From positions 62,001 through 126,000 of the forward strand of contig CAMDMZ010000004.1 in the NCBI GenBank assembly GCA_945902805.1: 64,000 nucleotides of DNA, in the 5' to 3' direction. Origin of the DNA: Propionivibrio dicarboxylicus (lineage in GTDB: Bacteria > Pseudomonadota > Gammaproteobacteria > Burkholderiales > Rhodocyclaceae). The notes under the pieces were generated by a model that saw nothing but the letters and a program-made list of their open reading frames with translations, was not told the DNA's origin and ran no database searches. Made by a program: the position numbers and the translations under genes. Below, piece by piece: positions 9,566-17,982 of the stretch; positions within the stretch are counted from its first letter, which is position 1; each line of letters begins with the position of its first letter.

Positions 9566-10962
9566 AGTCGATCCTTTCACTGCTCGATCATGGTGGCCGC
9601 TCTCTGCTGCTGGCCACGCTTTGTGCAACACTGCATGTATCTGCGATTGCGGCACCCGCCAACGCGACCGACGACATTGATGCGTTGATGCGTCAAGCCG
9701 CCGAGGATGATGCGCGTAATGCGGCGACGCTTGCCGCTCCGGCGCCCAAACCCGCAAACGGCTTACGCGGCTTTGCCCAGTTTGAATTGGCGCGAACGAT
9801 CTCGGACCCTGCCCACTGGTCCAAGATGCGAACCCGTGTTGAGTTCGGTAACGGTGGTAAGAGCGACCTCGGATTCAAATGGAAGTGGAATCTGCGGGCG
9901 GCCTACGATCATGTTTTTGATGCGACCAATTTTTACCCAACCGACGTCCGGCGCGATCAGCGAGCCAGTCTCGATTTCGGCGAAACCTATATCGACAAGA
10001 GCCTGGGAAACTGGGATCTGCGCATCGGTCGCCAGCATGTCATCTGGGGCGAAATGATCGGCATGTTCATTGCGGATGTTGTGTCGGCACGCGAGTTGCG
10101 CGAGTTCATCCTTCCCGACTTCAACACGTTACGCATTCCCCAGTGGGCAGCCCGGGCCGAATATTTCAAGGATGATTTCCACGGCGAACTGCTCTGGGTG
10201 CCACTACCCAGCTACGACAAGGTCGGCAAGCCGGGTGCAGACTACTTTCCGTATCAACCGGAAATGCCTGGCGTAGCCACCAGTTACCGCAACGAGATCA
10301 CACCGGCGCGCAAACTTGGCAACGGCAATTACGGTTTCCGCGGCGGCGTCCTCAAGAATGGCTGGGATCTGGCAGGTTTCTTCTATCGCAGCATGGATGT
10401 GGCGCCAACTTTTGCGCGCCAGGTGATCCTTGCGCCGCAGCCTGAACTTATCTACCAGGCAAGGCACGATCGTATTTCCCAGGCAGGCGGCTCACTGACC
10501 AAGGATTTCGGCGATTTTGTCCTCAAGTCCGAGGCGGTCTATACCCGTGGTCGGCAGCAAACCGTTCTTCGTTCGACCGAACCGACCGGCCTGGTGCCAC
10601 AAGATACGGTGGATTGGGCCGTCAGCCTGGATATTCCCTTCGAATCGGAAACCCGGCTCAACCTCCAGGCGTTCCAGACCGCCACGCTGAATCGCGACCC
10701 CGACATCATTCCGAAGAAATTCGAATCGGGCTATAGTGTCTTGGTCAATAGTAAGCTGACGCCGAAGATCGAAGGTGAGATCTTGTGGGCGGCCAGTCTG
10801 GACCGGAACGACTGGATGCTGCGACCTAAGCTGAACTGGAGTTTTGAGCGGAACTGGCGCTTTGTTGTCGGCGCTGACGTGTTTTATGGCCCACCCACCG
10901 GCTACTTTGGCCGTTATGGCGATAAAGACCGCGTGTATACCGAGCTGCGCTATTCGTATTGA
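9562..10962 (+). CDS. DUF1302-type outer-membrane beta-barrel protein
   Basis: 466 residues with a signal peptide (cleavage near SAIAAPA), then a helical Ala-rich linker, then amphipathic strands ending in an aromatic residue (YTELRYSY), as expected of an outer-membrane barrel. The segment GNWDLRIGRQHVIWGE is characteristic of DUF1302-like proteins. It is translationally coupled to the ABC ATPase. It may be the outer-membrane partner or exit port of that transporter. No enzyme motif is seen. Confidence 0.75.
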   Translation: MKSILSLLDHGGRSLLLATLCATLHVSAIAAPANATDDIDALMRQAAEDDARNAATLAAPAPKPANGLRGFAQFELARTISDPAHWSKMRTRVEFGNGGKSDLGFKWKWNLRAAYDHVFDATNFYPTDVRRDQRASLDFGETYIDKSLGNWDLRIGRQHVIWGEMIGMFIADVVSARELREFILPDFNTLRIPQWAARAEYFKDDFHGELLWVPLPSYDKVGKPGADYFPYQPEMPGVATSYRNEITPARKLGNGNYGFRGGVLKNGWDLAGFFYRSMDVAPTFARQVILAPQPELIYQARHDRISQAGGSLTKDFGDFVLKSEAVYTRGRQQTVLRSTEPTGLVPQDTVDWAVSLDIPFESETRLNLQAFQTATLNRDPDIIPKKFESGYSVLVNSKLTPKIEGEILWAASLDRNDWMLRPKLNWSFERNWRFVVGADVFYGPPTGYFGRYGDKDRVYTELRYSY

Positions 10963-10991
10963 AGCGAAGCGCCTTGATGGAAGGGAAGTAG

Positions 10992-11813
10992 ATGCTGGTC
11001 CAATACCTCACCAAAGGCGGCACGAAAGATCTGCTGGTTCCACACTTTAGATTTCATACCGTGATGCATACCGAATCGGAGACCCGGATTTTCGAGGAAA
11101 TTGCTCGTCTGCGTTACGACGTTTATTGTGCTGAGTGCAAGTACCTGGATGAGACCGAATTCGAAGCCGGGCTGGAAACCGATGGCTTTGAAGACCGGTC
11201 CGTTCATGTTGCCGCTCAGAACGCCAAGGACGAGGTGATCGGTACGGTTCGCCTGGTGCTGGCGACCCAGGAGCAGGAGTTTCCGTTTGAAGAGCACTGC
11301 ACCGTGTTCCCTGACTTGAAGCTGCCACCCAAGGCAGAATGTGGCGAGGTGTCGCGCCTGATCGTCAAACGCACCTTCCGTCGCCGGCCGGGCGACTCCA
11401 TGCAGGGTGTGTCGAAGGAGTTTCAGGACAAGGGTGACGCAACCAGTATCGCCCCGCCAACCGGTATCACTGGCAAAGAACGCCGTAGTAGTAGCCCGGA
11501 GATCATGATCGGCATGTACCGCGAGATATTCCGCTACAGCATCGACAATGGTATCCGCTATTGGTACGCGGCCATGGAAAAGGGCCTGGCCCGCTTGCTT
11601 GATCGGATGGGATTTCACTTTGTTCCGGTCGGCCCCGAGACTGATTATTACGGCCCGGTGACGACCTACATTGCCGATTTGCGCGAATTGGAGGTGGCGC
11701 TGGCGAAGACCAACCCCTTCCTGCTGGCCTGGTTTCGTGGCGACAAGATCTCAGACTGGATGCTGATCAGCACCATGGTCAAGTACAAGCTCGGCATGCT
11801 TGGTAAGCTGTAA
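10992..11813 (+). CDS. PEP-CTERM/exosortase system-associated acyltransferase (GNAT-like)
   Basis: 273 residues resembling the exosortase-associated acyltransferases, a branch of the N-acyl amino acid/homoserine-lactone synthase fold. RLRYDVYCAECKYLD and GTVRLVLA lead to the acyl-CoA/ACP-binding part CGEVSRLIVKRTFRRR. It has no signal peptide and should be cytoplasmic. Its place between an ABC ATPase/outer-membrane protein and their permeases suggests that it makes or modifies the lipid or acyl amino acid that the module exports. The substrate is unknown. Confidence 0.82.
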   Translation: MLVQYLTKGGTKDLLVPHFRFHTVMHTESETRIFEEIARLRYDVYCAECKYLDETEFEAGLETDGFEDRSVHVAAQNAKDEVIGTVRLVLATQEQEFPFEEHCTVFPDLKLPPKAECGEVSRLIVKRTFRRRPGDSMQGVSKEFQDKGDATSIAPPTGITGKERRSSSPEIMIGMYREIFRYSIDNGIRYWYAAMEKGLARLLDRMGFHFVPVGPETDYYGPVTTYIADLRELEVALAKTNPFLLAWFRGDKISDWMLISTMVKYKLGMLGKL

Positions 11814-11833
11814 TTCACGAACGAGGTCTCGGA

Positions 11834-12010
11834 ATGAAAGCATTTCTGGCTCGTATCGAGCGACGATTTGTCAAAGCGACGCTTGTTAAGAGCGAGCCTG
11901 AAACAGCCAGACAGATCCATTGCGCCTTGATTTCCATCGGCGATGGTGCTTACAGGAATATTGGTTTCGCACACAATTTCATCCTCGTTGATTGGGTACA
12001 ACGGGCCTGA
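11834..12010 (+). CDS. Possible small ORF, 58 residues, unknown
   Basis: This is the only reading frame in the 216-base gap between the acyltransferase and the HDOD gene. It begins MKAFLARIERRFVKATL and has a basic amphipathic N-terminus. There is no clear ribosome-binding site or recognised domain. It could be a real small protein or simply part of the leader of the HDOD gene. Confidence 0.25.
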   Translation: MKAFLARIERRFVKATLVKSEPETARQIHCALISIGDGAYRNIGFAHNFILVDWVQRA

Positions 12011-12029
12011 GCCGGTAAGGAGCAACATA

Positions 12030-12866
12030 GTGAACAGAAACGAAGCGCTGGACCGCATCCTTGCCGAAGCTGGACGGGGAGAGCTCATTTTCCCGACCAA
12101 TATGGCAGCCTCGCTGCGTTTGCAGGAGGCGCTGAGTCATCCCGATTGCCATCTGGGCGCGGCGGCCGACATGGTGCTGGCCGAACCGCTGATTGCCGCG
12201 CGTCTGGTTGCCATTGCCAACTCGGTGGCCTACACACGTTTTGGTGGTCACATCAGTAACGTACGCACGGCGGTCAGTCTGCTGGGCTTTACACCGCTCA
12301 AATCCCTGGTTGCCGCGATTGTGGTTCGTCAATTGGCGAGTGCGATAACAGATCCTGCGCTCAAGCAGAAAGCCGATCAACTCTGGCATCACTGCGCCAA
12401 TGTAGCGGCCTTGGCAAAGATCATTGCCCGCGAGTTTTCAACGATTGATCCGGAAACCGCCCTCTTTGCCGGCATCGTGCATGAGATCGACGGGTTCTAT
12501 CTGCTTTCGCGAGCCAAGGAATTCCCCGAACTGCTGGTTGACGACCCGGCTAGTCAAAATCTGGTGGCCCGTTCGCATCTGGCACATGCCATCCTGCACA
12601 TGCTGAAAGTGCCCAAACCCGTGGCGAGCGCTGTTGAGTTCGTTTTTTCCGGCGAATCGGCAACACATCCGGCATTGACAGCGGGCGACGTGCTGGTCAT
12701 CGCCAACACGGTTGCGTCGACACCATCACCCTTGTTCGGAGCCGTCTCCGAAGGCTTGTCGGTTGCCGATATGCTGGCCTACGAGATGGATGGCAAATCA
12801 CTCGGCCAAATAGTGGATAGCGCGAGCGACGAAATCAAGCGCATTTCGGATGCCTTGCTGGCCTGA
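12030..12866 (+). CDS. HDOD-domain signalling protein
   Basis: 278 residues. I place the start at GTG 12030 because AAGGAG lies just upstream, whereas the longer frame beginning at 11943 has none. The HDOD fold (a degenerate HD domain) is seen in ARLVAIANSVAYTRFGG, VRTAVSLLGFTPLKSLV and FAGIVHEIDGFYLLSRA. Such proteins act in regulation without known catalysis. It sits between the acyltransferase and the ABC permease on the same strand, so it may tune this module. No partner output domain is present. Confidence 0.88.
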   Translation: MNRNEALDRILAEAGRGELIFPTNMAASLRLQEALSHPDCHLGAAADMVLAEPLIAARLVAIANSVAYTRFGGHISNVRTAVSLLGFTPLKSLVAAIVVRQLASAITDPALKQKADQLWHHCANVAALAKIIAREFSTIDPETALFAGIVHEIDGFYLLSRAKEFPELLVDDPASQNLVARSHLAHAILHMLKVPKPVASAVEFVFSGESATHPALTAGDVLVIANTVASTPSPLFGAVSEGLSVADMLAYEMDGKSLGQIVDSASDEIKRISDALLA

Positions 12867-12875
12867 CCACAAAAC

Positions 12876-14099
12876 ATGCGCTTCCTGGTCCTCATCTCGA
12901 TCATCCTGCGCAACCTGCTGCGCCACCGGCGACGATCGGTGATTGCGATTGGATCGGTAGGTTTCGGCATTGCCGCGTTGTCGGTCGCCAGCGGTTATAT
13001 CGAATGGATGTTCGTTGATTTTCGTGAGGCCACCATCGCATCGCAGTATGCCCACGTACAGGTGACCAAACCCGGTTATCACGAAAACGGTCGTGCCGAC
13101 CCGTTCAATTATTTACTTCCCGGTGATCCCGCAGCGAAGCCCCTGACACAAGCGGACCATGTGCGTGCCTGGGGGCCGCGCCTGGGATTTGTGGGTTTGA
13201 TCAGTCACGGTGAATCGACCATGTCCTTTGTCGCCGAGGGTTTTGATCCGGCGAATGATTTGACCGATGATCGCTCGCTGCGCATGGTCGAGGGCCAGCG
13301 TCTGGGACCCAAAGATCACAACAAGGTTCTAGTCGGACGTGGTCTTGCGACCTTGATTGGCGTCAAAGCCGGGGATGGCGTCGTTCTGATGGTTGATTCG
13401 CCAACCGGGGGAATGAGGGCGATCGATGCCAAGGTGGCGGGGGTTTTTGAATCGGTGAGCAAGGCGTACGACGACAGCGCGGCATTGATCCATATTTCGG
13501 CAGCACGCAAGCTGTTGAAGGTCGATGGTGCGCATAGCTGGCTGGTGTATGCCGATGACACCCAAAATACCGCGACCCTGGCGGCAGATCTCAAATCACG
13601 CTTTGCGGGCAGCCAATTCGAGGTTCGCACCTGGGATCAACTGGCCGAGTTCTATATGCGGGCCGTCGATCTGTTCCGGCAGCAACTGGGGGTGGTGCGT
13701 TTCATTGTTATTGCCATCATCCTGCTTGGCATCGCCAATACCATGATGATGAGTGTGATTGAGCGAACCGGTGAAATCGGGACCTCGATGGCGCTGGGAA
13801 TCAAGGGGCGCTCGCTGTTGGTGCAGTTTGTTACTGAAGGCGCCCTGATTGGACTGATTGGTGCCTTGTCTGGATTGTTGCTGGCCGTGCTGTTAAGCCT
13901 TTTGCTGGATTCATTGCAAATCGAAATGCCCCCCCCGCCAAGTCTCACGCGTGGCTACACCGCCCGTATCCTGCTAACGCCGGGAATCATCATCGAGGGA
14001 TTGGTGATTGCCATGGCGACAACCACGCTGGCCAGCCTCTATCCGGCCTGGAAAGCCTCGCGGATGGTGATAGTCGAAGCCATCCGGCACAACAAATAG
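12876..14099 (+). CDS. ABC transporter permease, FtsX/LolCE-type (first of pair)
   Basis: 407 residues: an N-terminal membrane helix (FLVLISIILRNLLRHRRRS), a large periplasmic MacB-PCD-like domain, then three C-terminal helices of the FtsX family (NTMMMSVIERTGEIGTSMALG). It starts 9 bases after the HDOD gene. With the second permease and the ATPase at 8762 it would form a LolCDE-like heterodimeric exporter. An eight-C tract near 13928 in the MPPPPS loop is a possible slippage site. Confidence 0.9.
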   Translation: MRFLVLISIILRNLLRHRRRSVIAIGSVGFGIAALSVASGYIEWMFVDFREATIASQYAHVQVTKPGYHENGRADPFNYLLPGDPAAKPLTQADHVRAWGPRLGFVGLISHGESTMSFVAEGFDPANDLTDDRSLRMVEGQRLGPKDHNKVLVGRGLATLIGVKAGDGVVLMVDSPTGGMRAIDAKVAGVFESVSKAYDDSAALIHISAARKLLKVDGAHSWLVYADDTQNTATLAADLKSRFAGSQFEVRTWDQLAEFYMRAVDLFRQQLGVVRFIVIAIILLGIANTMMMSVIERTGEIGTSMALGIKGRSLLVQFVTEGALIGLIGALSGLLLAVLLSLLLDSLQIEMPPPPSLTRGYTARILLTPGIIIEGLVIAMATTTLASLYPAWKASRMVIVEAIRHNK

Positions 14100-14114
14100 A
14101 CGAGAGGGCGCTCC

Positions 14115-15332
14115 ATGCAATTACTTCGGCTCGCCTTACGTAATGTTTTTCGCCATCGCGGACGCACCCTGATGGCGCTGGCCTCGGTGGCCTTTGGCGT
14201 CATCGCTTTGATTCTGTCGGGTGGATTTATCGAAGACACAATCGTCGAAACTGGCGAATCGATGATCCGCTCCAGCACCGGCCACGTGCAGATCGGACGC
14301 CAGGGCTACTGGACTTATGGCTCGCGCAATCCGGAAAAGTACCTGATCGAACAACCCGATACCATGCGCCGCGACCTGGCGGCGATGCCAGAAGTGCAGG
14401 ATGTCATGTTTCGCCTTGCGTTTTCGGGCTTGCTGGGAAATGGCCGGACCGATTGGTCGATCATTGGCGAAGGCGTCGAACCGACGCGCGAGGCCCGGCT
14501 GGCGAGTTACATCACGGTGGTTGCTGGCCGGCAGTTGGCCGATAAGGACGATTTCGGCATGATGATCGGGGCCGGTGTGGCCAAGGCGCTGAAGCTCAAG
14601 CCGGGCGACCCAGTCAATCTTCTTGTCAGTACAACCGGTGGCGCCACCAATCTGCTCGAATTCCAGGTGGTCGGCGTGTTCCAGACCTTCTCCAAGGATT
14701 ATGACGCCCGGGCGGTGCGCATTCCCCTCACGGCGGCGCAGGAGTTGCTGGCCACCCCGGGTGCCCACACGGGCGTGATTTTGCTGCACCAGACGGCCGA
14801 TACCGACAAAGTCGCCACGGCGATCAAAGGCAAGTTGAATCCCAAAGGTTTCGAGATCAAGACTTGGGTTGATCTGAACGAGTTCTATAACCAGACAGTG
14901 ACCCTCTACCAGCAACAATTTGGCTTCCTGGTGGTCATCATCCTCATCATGCTGCTGCTCAGTGTGTCGAATTCGGTCAATATCGGCATCTTCGAGCGCG
15001 TCAGTGAGTTCGGCACCATGCTGGCCATCGGTAACCGTCCCGCGCGGGTATTCAACCTGATCGTGACCGAAAGTTTGTGCCTTGGTTTGCTGGGTGCCGC
15101 GATTGGCGTTGGCCTGGGTATCGCTCTGGCGCACGCCATTTCAGTGATCGGTATCCCCATGCCACCACCGCCAAATGCCGATCAGGGTTATATCTCACGT
15201 ATTGTGGTCGTGCCGCACATCGTCGCCCTGGCCTTTTGCACCGGCGCCATTGCGGCCGTCCTGGCCGCCTTGCTGCCCGCGCGCAAAGTTAGCCAGATGC
15301 ATATCGGTGAAGCTTTGCGGCAAGGTGTTTAG
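14115..15332 (+). CDS. ABC transporter permease, FtsX/LolCE-type (second of pair)
   Basis: 405 residues with the same plan as the preceding permease: MQLLRLALRNVFRHRGRTL, a periplasmic domain, and three C-terminal helices containing NIGIFERVSEFGTMLAIG and the shared MPPPPNADQGY loop. The two permeases are clear paralogues and should form the membrane dimer of one exporter. It is the last gene of the plus-strand module. Confidence 0.9.
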   Translation: MQLLRLALRNVFRHRGRTLMALASVAFGVIALILSGGFIEDTIVETGESMIRSSTGHVQIGRQGYWTYGSRNPEKYLIEQPDTMRRDLAAMPEVQDVMFRLAFSGLLGNGRTDWSIIGEGVEPTREARLASYITVVAGRQLADKDDFGMMIGAGVAKALKLKPGDPVNLLVSTTGGATNLLEFQVVGVFQTFSKDYDARAVRIPLTAAQELLATPGAHTGVILLHQTADTDKVATAIKGKLNPKGFEIKTWVDLNEFYNQTVTLYQQQFGFLVVIILIMLLLSVSNSVNIGIFERVSEFGTMLAIGNRPARVFNLIVTESLCLGLLGAAIGVGLGIALAHAISVIGIPMPPPPNADQGYISRIVVVPHIVALAFCTGAIAAVLAALLPARKVSQMHIGEALRQGV

Positions 15333-15515
15333 ATGGTGTTGGGGACTTTTGTGCCCCCCCCTCAGCTGTGTTCAACGGACTCCCGTACGGTTAGACTTCG
15401 CCGGCATGGCGGAGTAATATCCGTCCGTCCAGATCATCTGTTTGGGGATGGTGACGGCCACTTAGCCAGAGCGGGAGTGTTGGCCTCGCGGATGATCAGT
15501 CCGATGTTGTTCTTG

Positions 15516-15532
15516 GTGGCATTTGCGTAGCT
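15516..15532 (+). promoter_or_regulatory. Candidate sigma54 (-24/-12) promoter for the sugar transferase
   Basis: TGGCA at 15517-15521 and AGCT with GC at 15530-15531 keep the exact 10-base spacing between GG and GC. The -12 element (TAGCT) differs from TTGCT by one base. It lies 40 bases before the ATG at 15572. The rest of the 239-base gap from 15333 holds a GC-rich hairpin-like stretch (GGGGAC...GCCCCC) near 15344 and nothing else recognised. PrsR, a sigma54 activator, is encoded at 24493. Confidence 0.5.
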
Positions 15533-15571
15533 ACCGGATGCTGTGCATATTGATGAGGTGTTTCGAGAGCA

Positions 15572-16957
15572 ATGACTACGTCGGTAATGGGACACACTCT
15601 CCGTGGTGACACCCTTCTACAGATCGTTTTCGACTTCGGCTTCGTCGTCGTCGGCATGCTCACGGCCGTGCTTTGGGTGGGCAATGGCCTACCCGTTGAT
15701 CTCGCGGTAATTGCGACCTACTCGGCTCTCTTGGCCCTAATCATGCTCGCCGTAAATGGCTGGCTCGGGTTCTATCAACGAATTCACAGCCGAACGGTAG
15801 AGGATACGCGCGCGCGCGCGGTGCTTTCCCTACATCTTTCCGTGCCGATTGCTTACATCGTCTTCGTGATGTTGCCGATTGCCGACGTCAACCGGCAATT
15901 CCTTGAAATTTCTGGGATGGCGGCAATTTTTGGCATGCTCAGCAATCGCGTCATGGCCTCTCACCGTCGCAATCGGGCGTATGTTAGCCGGCGCTTGCTG
16001 ATCTTCGGATGTGGTGCTGAAGCGGCCGCTGTCGCCGCATCCCTGAGTCAGGAAGATCCCACGGTGAGCGTTGTCGGCTTTTATCCGGGGCCAATCCCTG
16101 AAGAGATTTCAGTGCCGCGTGACAAACTCCTAGCTCGCGATCGCACCTTGCTCGATAAAGTTCAGGAACTAAAGGTGGATGAAATCGTCGTCGCCGTTGG
16201 CGAACGACGCGGTGGCCGGGTGCCCTTGCGTGAATTGCTGGATTGCCGATTGGCCGGTACCCTGGTCATGGATCTATCCGATCACTACGAACGCTGGCTG
16301 GGGCAGATCCGGCTCGATGCCTTGCGTGCAGGCTGGCTTATCTTTGGCGAGGGTTTCCGTCAAGGACTGGACCGAACACTGGTCAAGCGCATCTTTGACA
16401 TCCTGGCTGCAACCGTCCTGTTACTGCTGTTTGCGCCACTCATGCTGGTGACCGCGATCCTGATCGTCATCGAAGACGGCTTTCCGATTCTCTATCGACA
16501 GGAACGCGTGGGTTTCAACGGTCGCTTGTTTAACGTGATCAAGTTCCGCAGCATGCGCCGCGATGCCGAGAAAGATGGCAAGCCGCGCTGGGCGACCAAG
16601 AACGATGATCGCGTGACGCGGATAGGCAAGATCATCCGGAAGTTGCGGATTGATGAACTCCCACAACTTTTCTCCGTACTCGCCGGTCACATGAGTATGG
16701 TGGGACCGCGCCCCGAGCGCGCGTTCTTCGTTGATCAACTCACCCGCGAAATTCCGTTCTATGCGGTACGCCACAGCGTCAAACCAGGTGTCACCGGCTG
16801 GGCGCAAGTCCGATATCACTACGGCGCTTCAGTGGATGATGCGGCCCAAAAACTGCAGTACGACCTCTACTATGTAAAGAACCACAGCCTGTTGCTGGAC
16901 ATGGTGATCCTGTTTGAGACGGTGGGGGTAGTGGTCGGGGGCAAGGGAGCGCAGTGA
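15572..16957 (+). CDS. XrtA/PEP-CTERM-type initiating sugar transferase (polyprenyl glycosylphosphotransferase)
   Basis: 461 residues: N-terminal membrane helices, a CoA-binding-like Rossmann segment (RRLLIFGCGAEAAAVAASL), one more helix near residue 275, and a C-terminal bacterial sugar-transferase domain (FKVIKFRSMR-type: LFNVIKFRSMRRDAEKDG; IDELPQLFSVLAGHMSMVGPRPE; VKPGVTGWAQV). It would transfer the first sugar-1-phosphate to undecaprenyl phosphate at the inner membrane and so start the exopolysaccharide of the locus at 31-53 kb. It stands alone, with a candidate sigma54 promoter. Confidence 0.93.
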   Translation: MTTSVMGHTLRGDTLLQIVFDFGFVVVGMLTAVLWVGNGLPVDLAVIATYSALLALIMLAVNGWLGFYQRIHSRTVEDTRARAVLSLHLSVPIAYIVFVMLPIADVNRQFLEISGMAAIFGMLSNRVMASHRRNRAYVSRRLLIFGCGAEAAAVAASLSQEDPTVSVVGFYPGPIPEEISVPRDKLLARDRTLLDKVQELKVDEIVVAVGERRGGRVPLRELLDCRLAGTLVMDLSDHYERWLGQIRLDALRAGWLIFGEGFRQGLDRTLVKRIFDILAATVLLLLFAPLMLVTAILIVIEDGFPILYRQERVGFNGRLFNVIKFRSMRRDAEKDGKPRWATKNDDRVTRIGKIIRKLRIDELPQLFSVLAGHMSMVGPRPERAFFVDQLTREIPFYAVRHSVKPGVTGWAQVRYHYGASVDDAAQKLQYDLYYVKNHSLLLDMVILFETVGVVVGGKGAQ

Positions 16958-16959
16958 GT

Positions 16960-16979
16960 TTCTGTCGGTTTTCTTTACA
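16960..16979 (+). promoter_or_regulatory. Candidate activator (PrsR?) binding box, copy 1
   Basis: TTCTGTCGGTTTTCTTTACA matches 19 of 20 bases of the box at 59023-59042 upstream of the PEP-CTERM gene. It lies 73 bases before the -24 GG of the promoter at 17051, a normal distance for a sigma54 enhancer. The 152-base gap between the sugar transferase and the next gene holds only this box, the promoter and an AT-rich stretch. Confidence 0.6.
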
Positions 16980-17050
16980 GCAATGATCTATTAATTGCAT
17001 CGCGATCTGCTAAGTAAATGATTTTTAATTTATTTCACCGCCCTATTGGC

Positions 17051-17067
17051 TTGGTGTGATTTTTGCT
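17051..17067 (+). promoter_or_regulatory. Sigma54 (-24/-12) promoter of the PqqD/HprK-like cassette
   Basis: TTGG at 17051-17054 and TTGCT ending with GC at 17065-17066 show the exact 10-base GG-to-GC spacing of sigma54 promoters. The predicted start of transcription is about 12 bases after the GC, leaving a short leader with AAGGAG before ATG 17110. Confidence 0.7.
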
Positions 17068-17109
17068 TGGATACTTGCAAAGTACTGGGATATGCCCAAG
17101 GAGAAATTC

Positions 17110-17682
17110 ATGAACTTACCGACTAACGATATCCGCACGGACAACAAGGAACCAGAAAAGCTGACAGGAGTCGGGCGTCGGCGCTTCATCCATGGTATTG
17201 GTATTGCTGCTCCGATTATTTTGACTGTTAAGTCGCCTTCAGCGCTTGCTGCGCAATGCGTTGCTCCGTCTGCAGCCGCATCGATGGATTTGCTTAAGAG
17301 TCGCCTAGATCGACAGCAATTGTCGTGTATCGGACGTACTCCAGGTTTCTGGCAGAATGCAAGTACTACCCACCCACTTGATTGGGAGAAGGCCGGTGGA
17401 AAGGGGGTATTGTTTTCCAATGTTTTTCTCAGTGGATTTAGTGGAAAGACTCTTAAACAAGTTATGAATCTTGGTGGAAATGAGGATGCCTCCCAGCTTG
17501 GTGCCCACCTTTCTGCTGCCTACTTAAACTTGAAAAGGGGCTGGGTGCCAGAAACTGTACTGAGCCTCTCACAGCTACGAGAGATGTGGGGTGGTCGCCT
17601 TGGCAGCTATGAACCGACCGCTGGCGTTAAATGGGGCGGTGAACTTATCGTCACATATCTGAAAACAACGATGCCCCTTTGA
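17110..17682 (+). CDS. Secreted protein of unknown function, first gene of the PqqD/HprK-like cassette
   Basis: 190 residues from ATG 17110, chosen for the AAGGAG box. An upstream in-frame start lacks one and would overlap the promoter. The N-terminus has a charged region, GRRRFIHG, and a hydrophobic stretch ending SALA (cleavage about residue 47), so export by Sec or possibly Tat. The mature part has two Cys (about residues 50 and 75), the motif TPGFWQNAS and two short Gly/Leu helical stretches, and ends TTMPL. There is no PEP-CTERM tail and I recognise no family. Codon use is less GC-rich than its neighbours. It may be the substrate of the three genes that follow. That is inference from position. 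Confidence 0.75.
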   Translation: MNLPTNDIRTDNKEPEKLTGVGRRRFIHGIGIAAPIILTVKSPSALAAQCVAPSAAASMDLLKSRLDRQQLSCIGRTPGFWQNASTTHPLDWEKAGGKGVLFSNVFLSGFSGKTLKQVMNLGGNEDASQLGAHLSAAYLNLKRGWVPETVLSLSQLREMWGGRLGSYEPTAGVKWGGELIVTYLKTTMPL

Positions 17683-17709
17683 CCGCAGACAAGCTTAGCT
17701 CACGGTTGT

Positions 17710-17982
17710 ATGTCTGGAGTTGGAGTACGGTATTGCTCTAATCTGGTTGGAGAGTTGGATGTGTGCGTAGTGGATGACGGGGTTCTAGTTTTTGAGCCGG
17801 CATCTCGTGCCACCCGATTTTTGCCGCCTGTTGCATGGGGTTTTTTCAAGCAGATTTCGCAGGCAGGTGTTGCTGGCCTCGAAATAGCCTTACTCGCCTC
17901 ATATGGCAATGGAGAGTTGAGTCCGTCTTCCACGCAGTTACTTGAAGGCATGGAATTGGCAAGTCTAGTGCGCCGATGTTGA
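17710..17982 (+). CDS. PqqD-like peptide-binding protein (HPr-rel-A type)
   Basis: About 90 residues with the winged-helix PqqD/RRE pattern: an N-terminal beta hairpin (VVDDGVLVFEPASRATRFL) followed by helices. PqqD-like domains bind leader segments of peptides or proteins for modification. The length and the adjoining HPr-kinase-like gene match the pairing known as the HPr-rel-A system. The ribosome-binding site is weak, so the exact start is uncertain. The end overlaps the kinase start by 7 bases. Confidence 0.7.
   Translation: MSGVGVRYCSNLVGELDVCVVDDGVLVFEPASRATRFLPPVAWGFFKQISQAGVAGLEIALLASYGNGELSPSSTQLLEGMELASLVRRC

Noticed and set aside
13927-13936. Eight-C tract in the first permease gene, considered as a phase-variation switch
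   Set aside because: It encodes the PPPP loop shared with the paralogous permease, so Pro codons explain it. A single sequence cannot show length variation.
15805-15820. Alternating CG run in the sugar transferase gene, considered as Z-DNA or a repeat
   Set aside because: It is explained by consecutive Arg and Ala codons (TRARAV) in a GC-rich gene.
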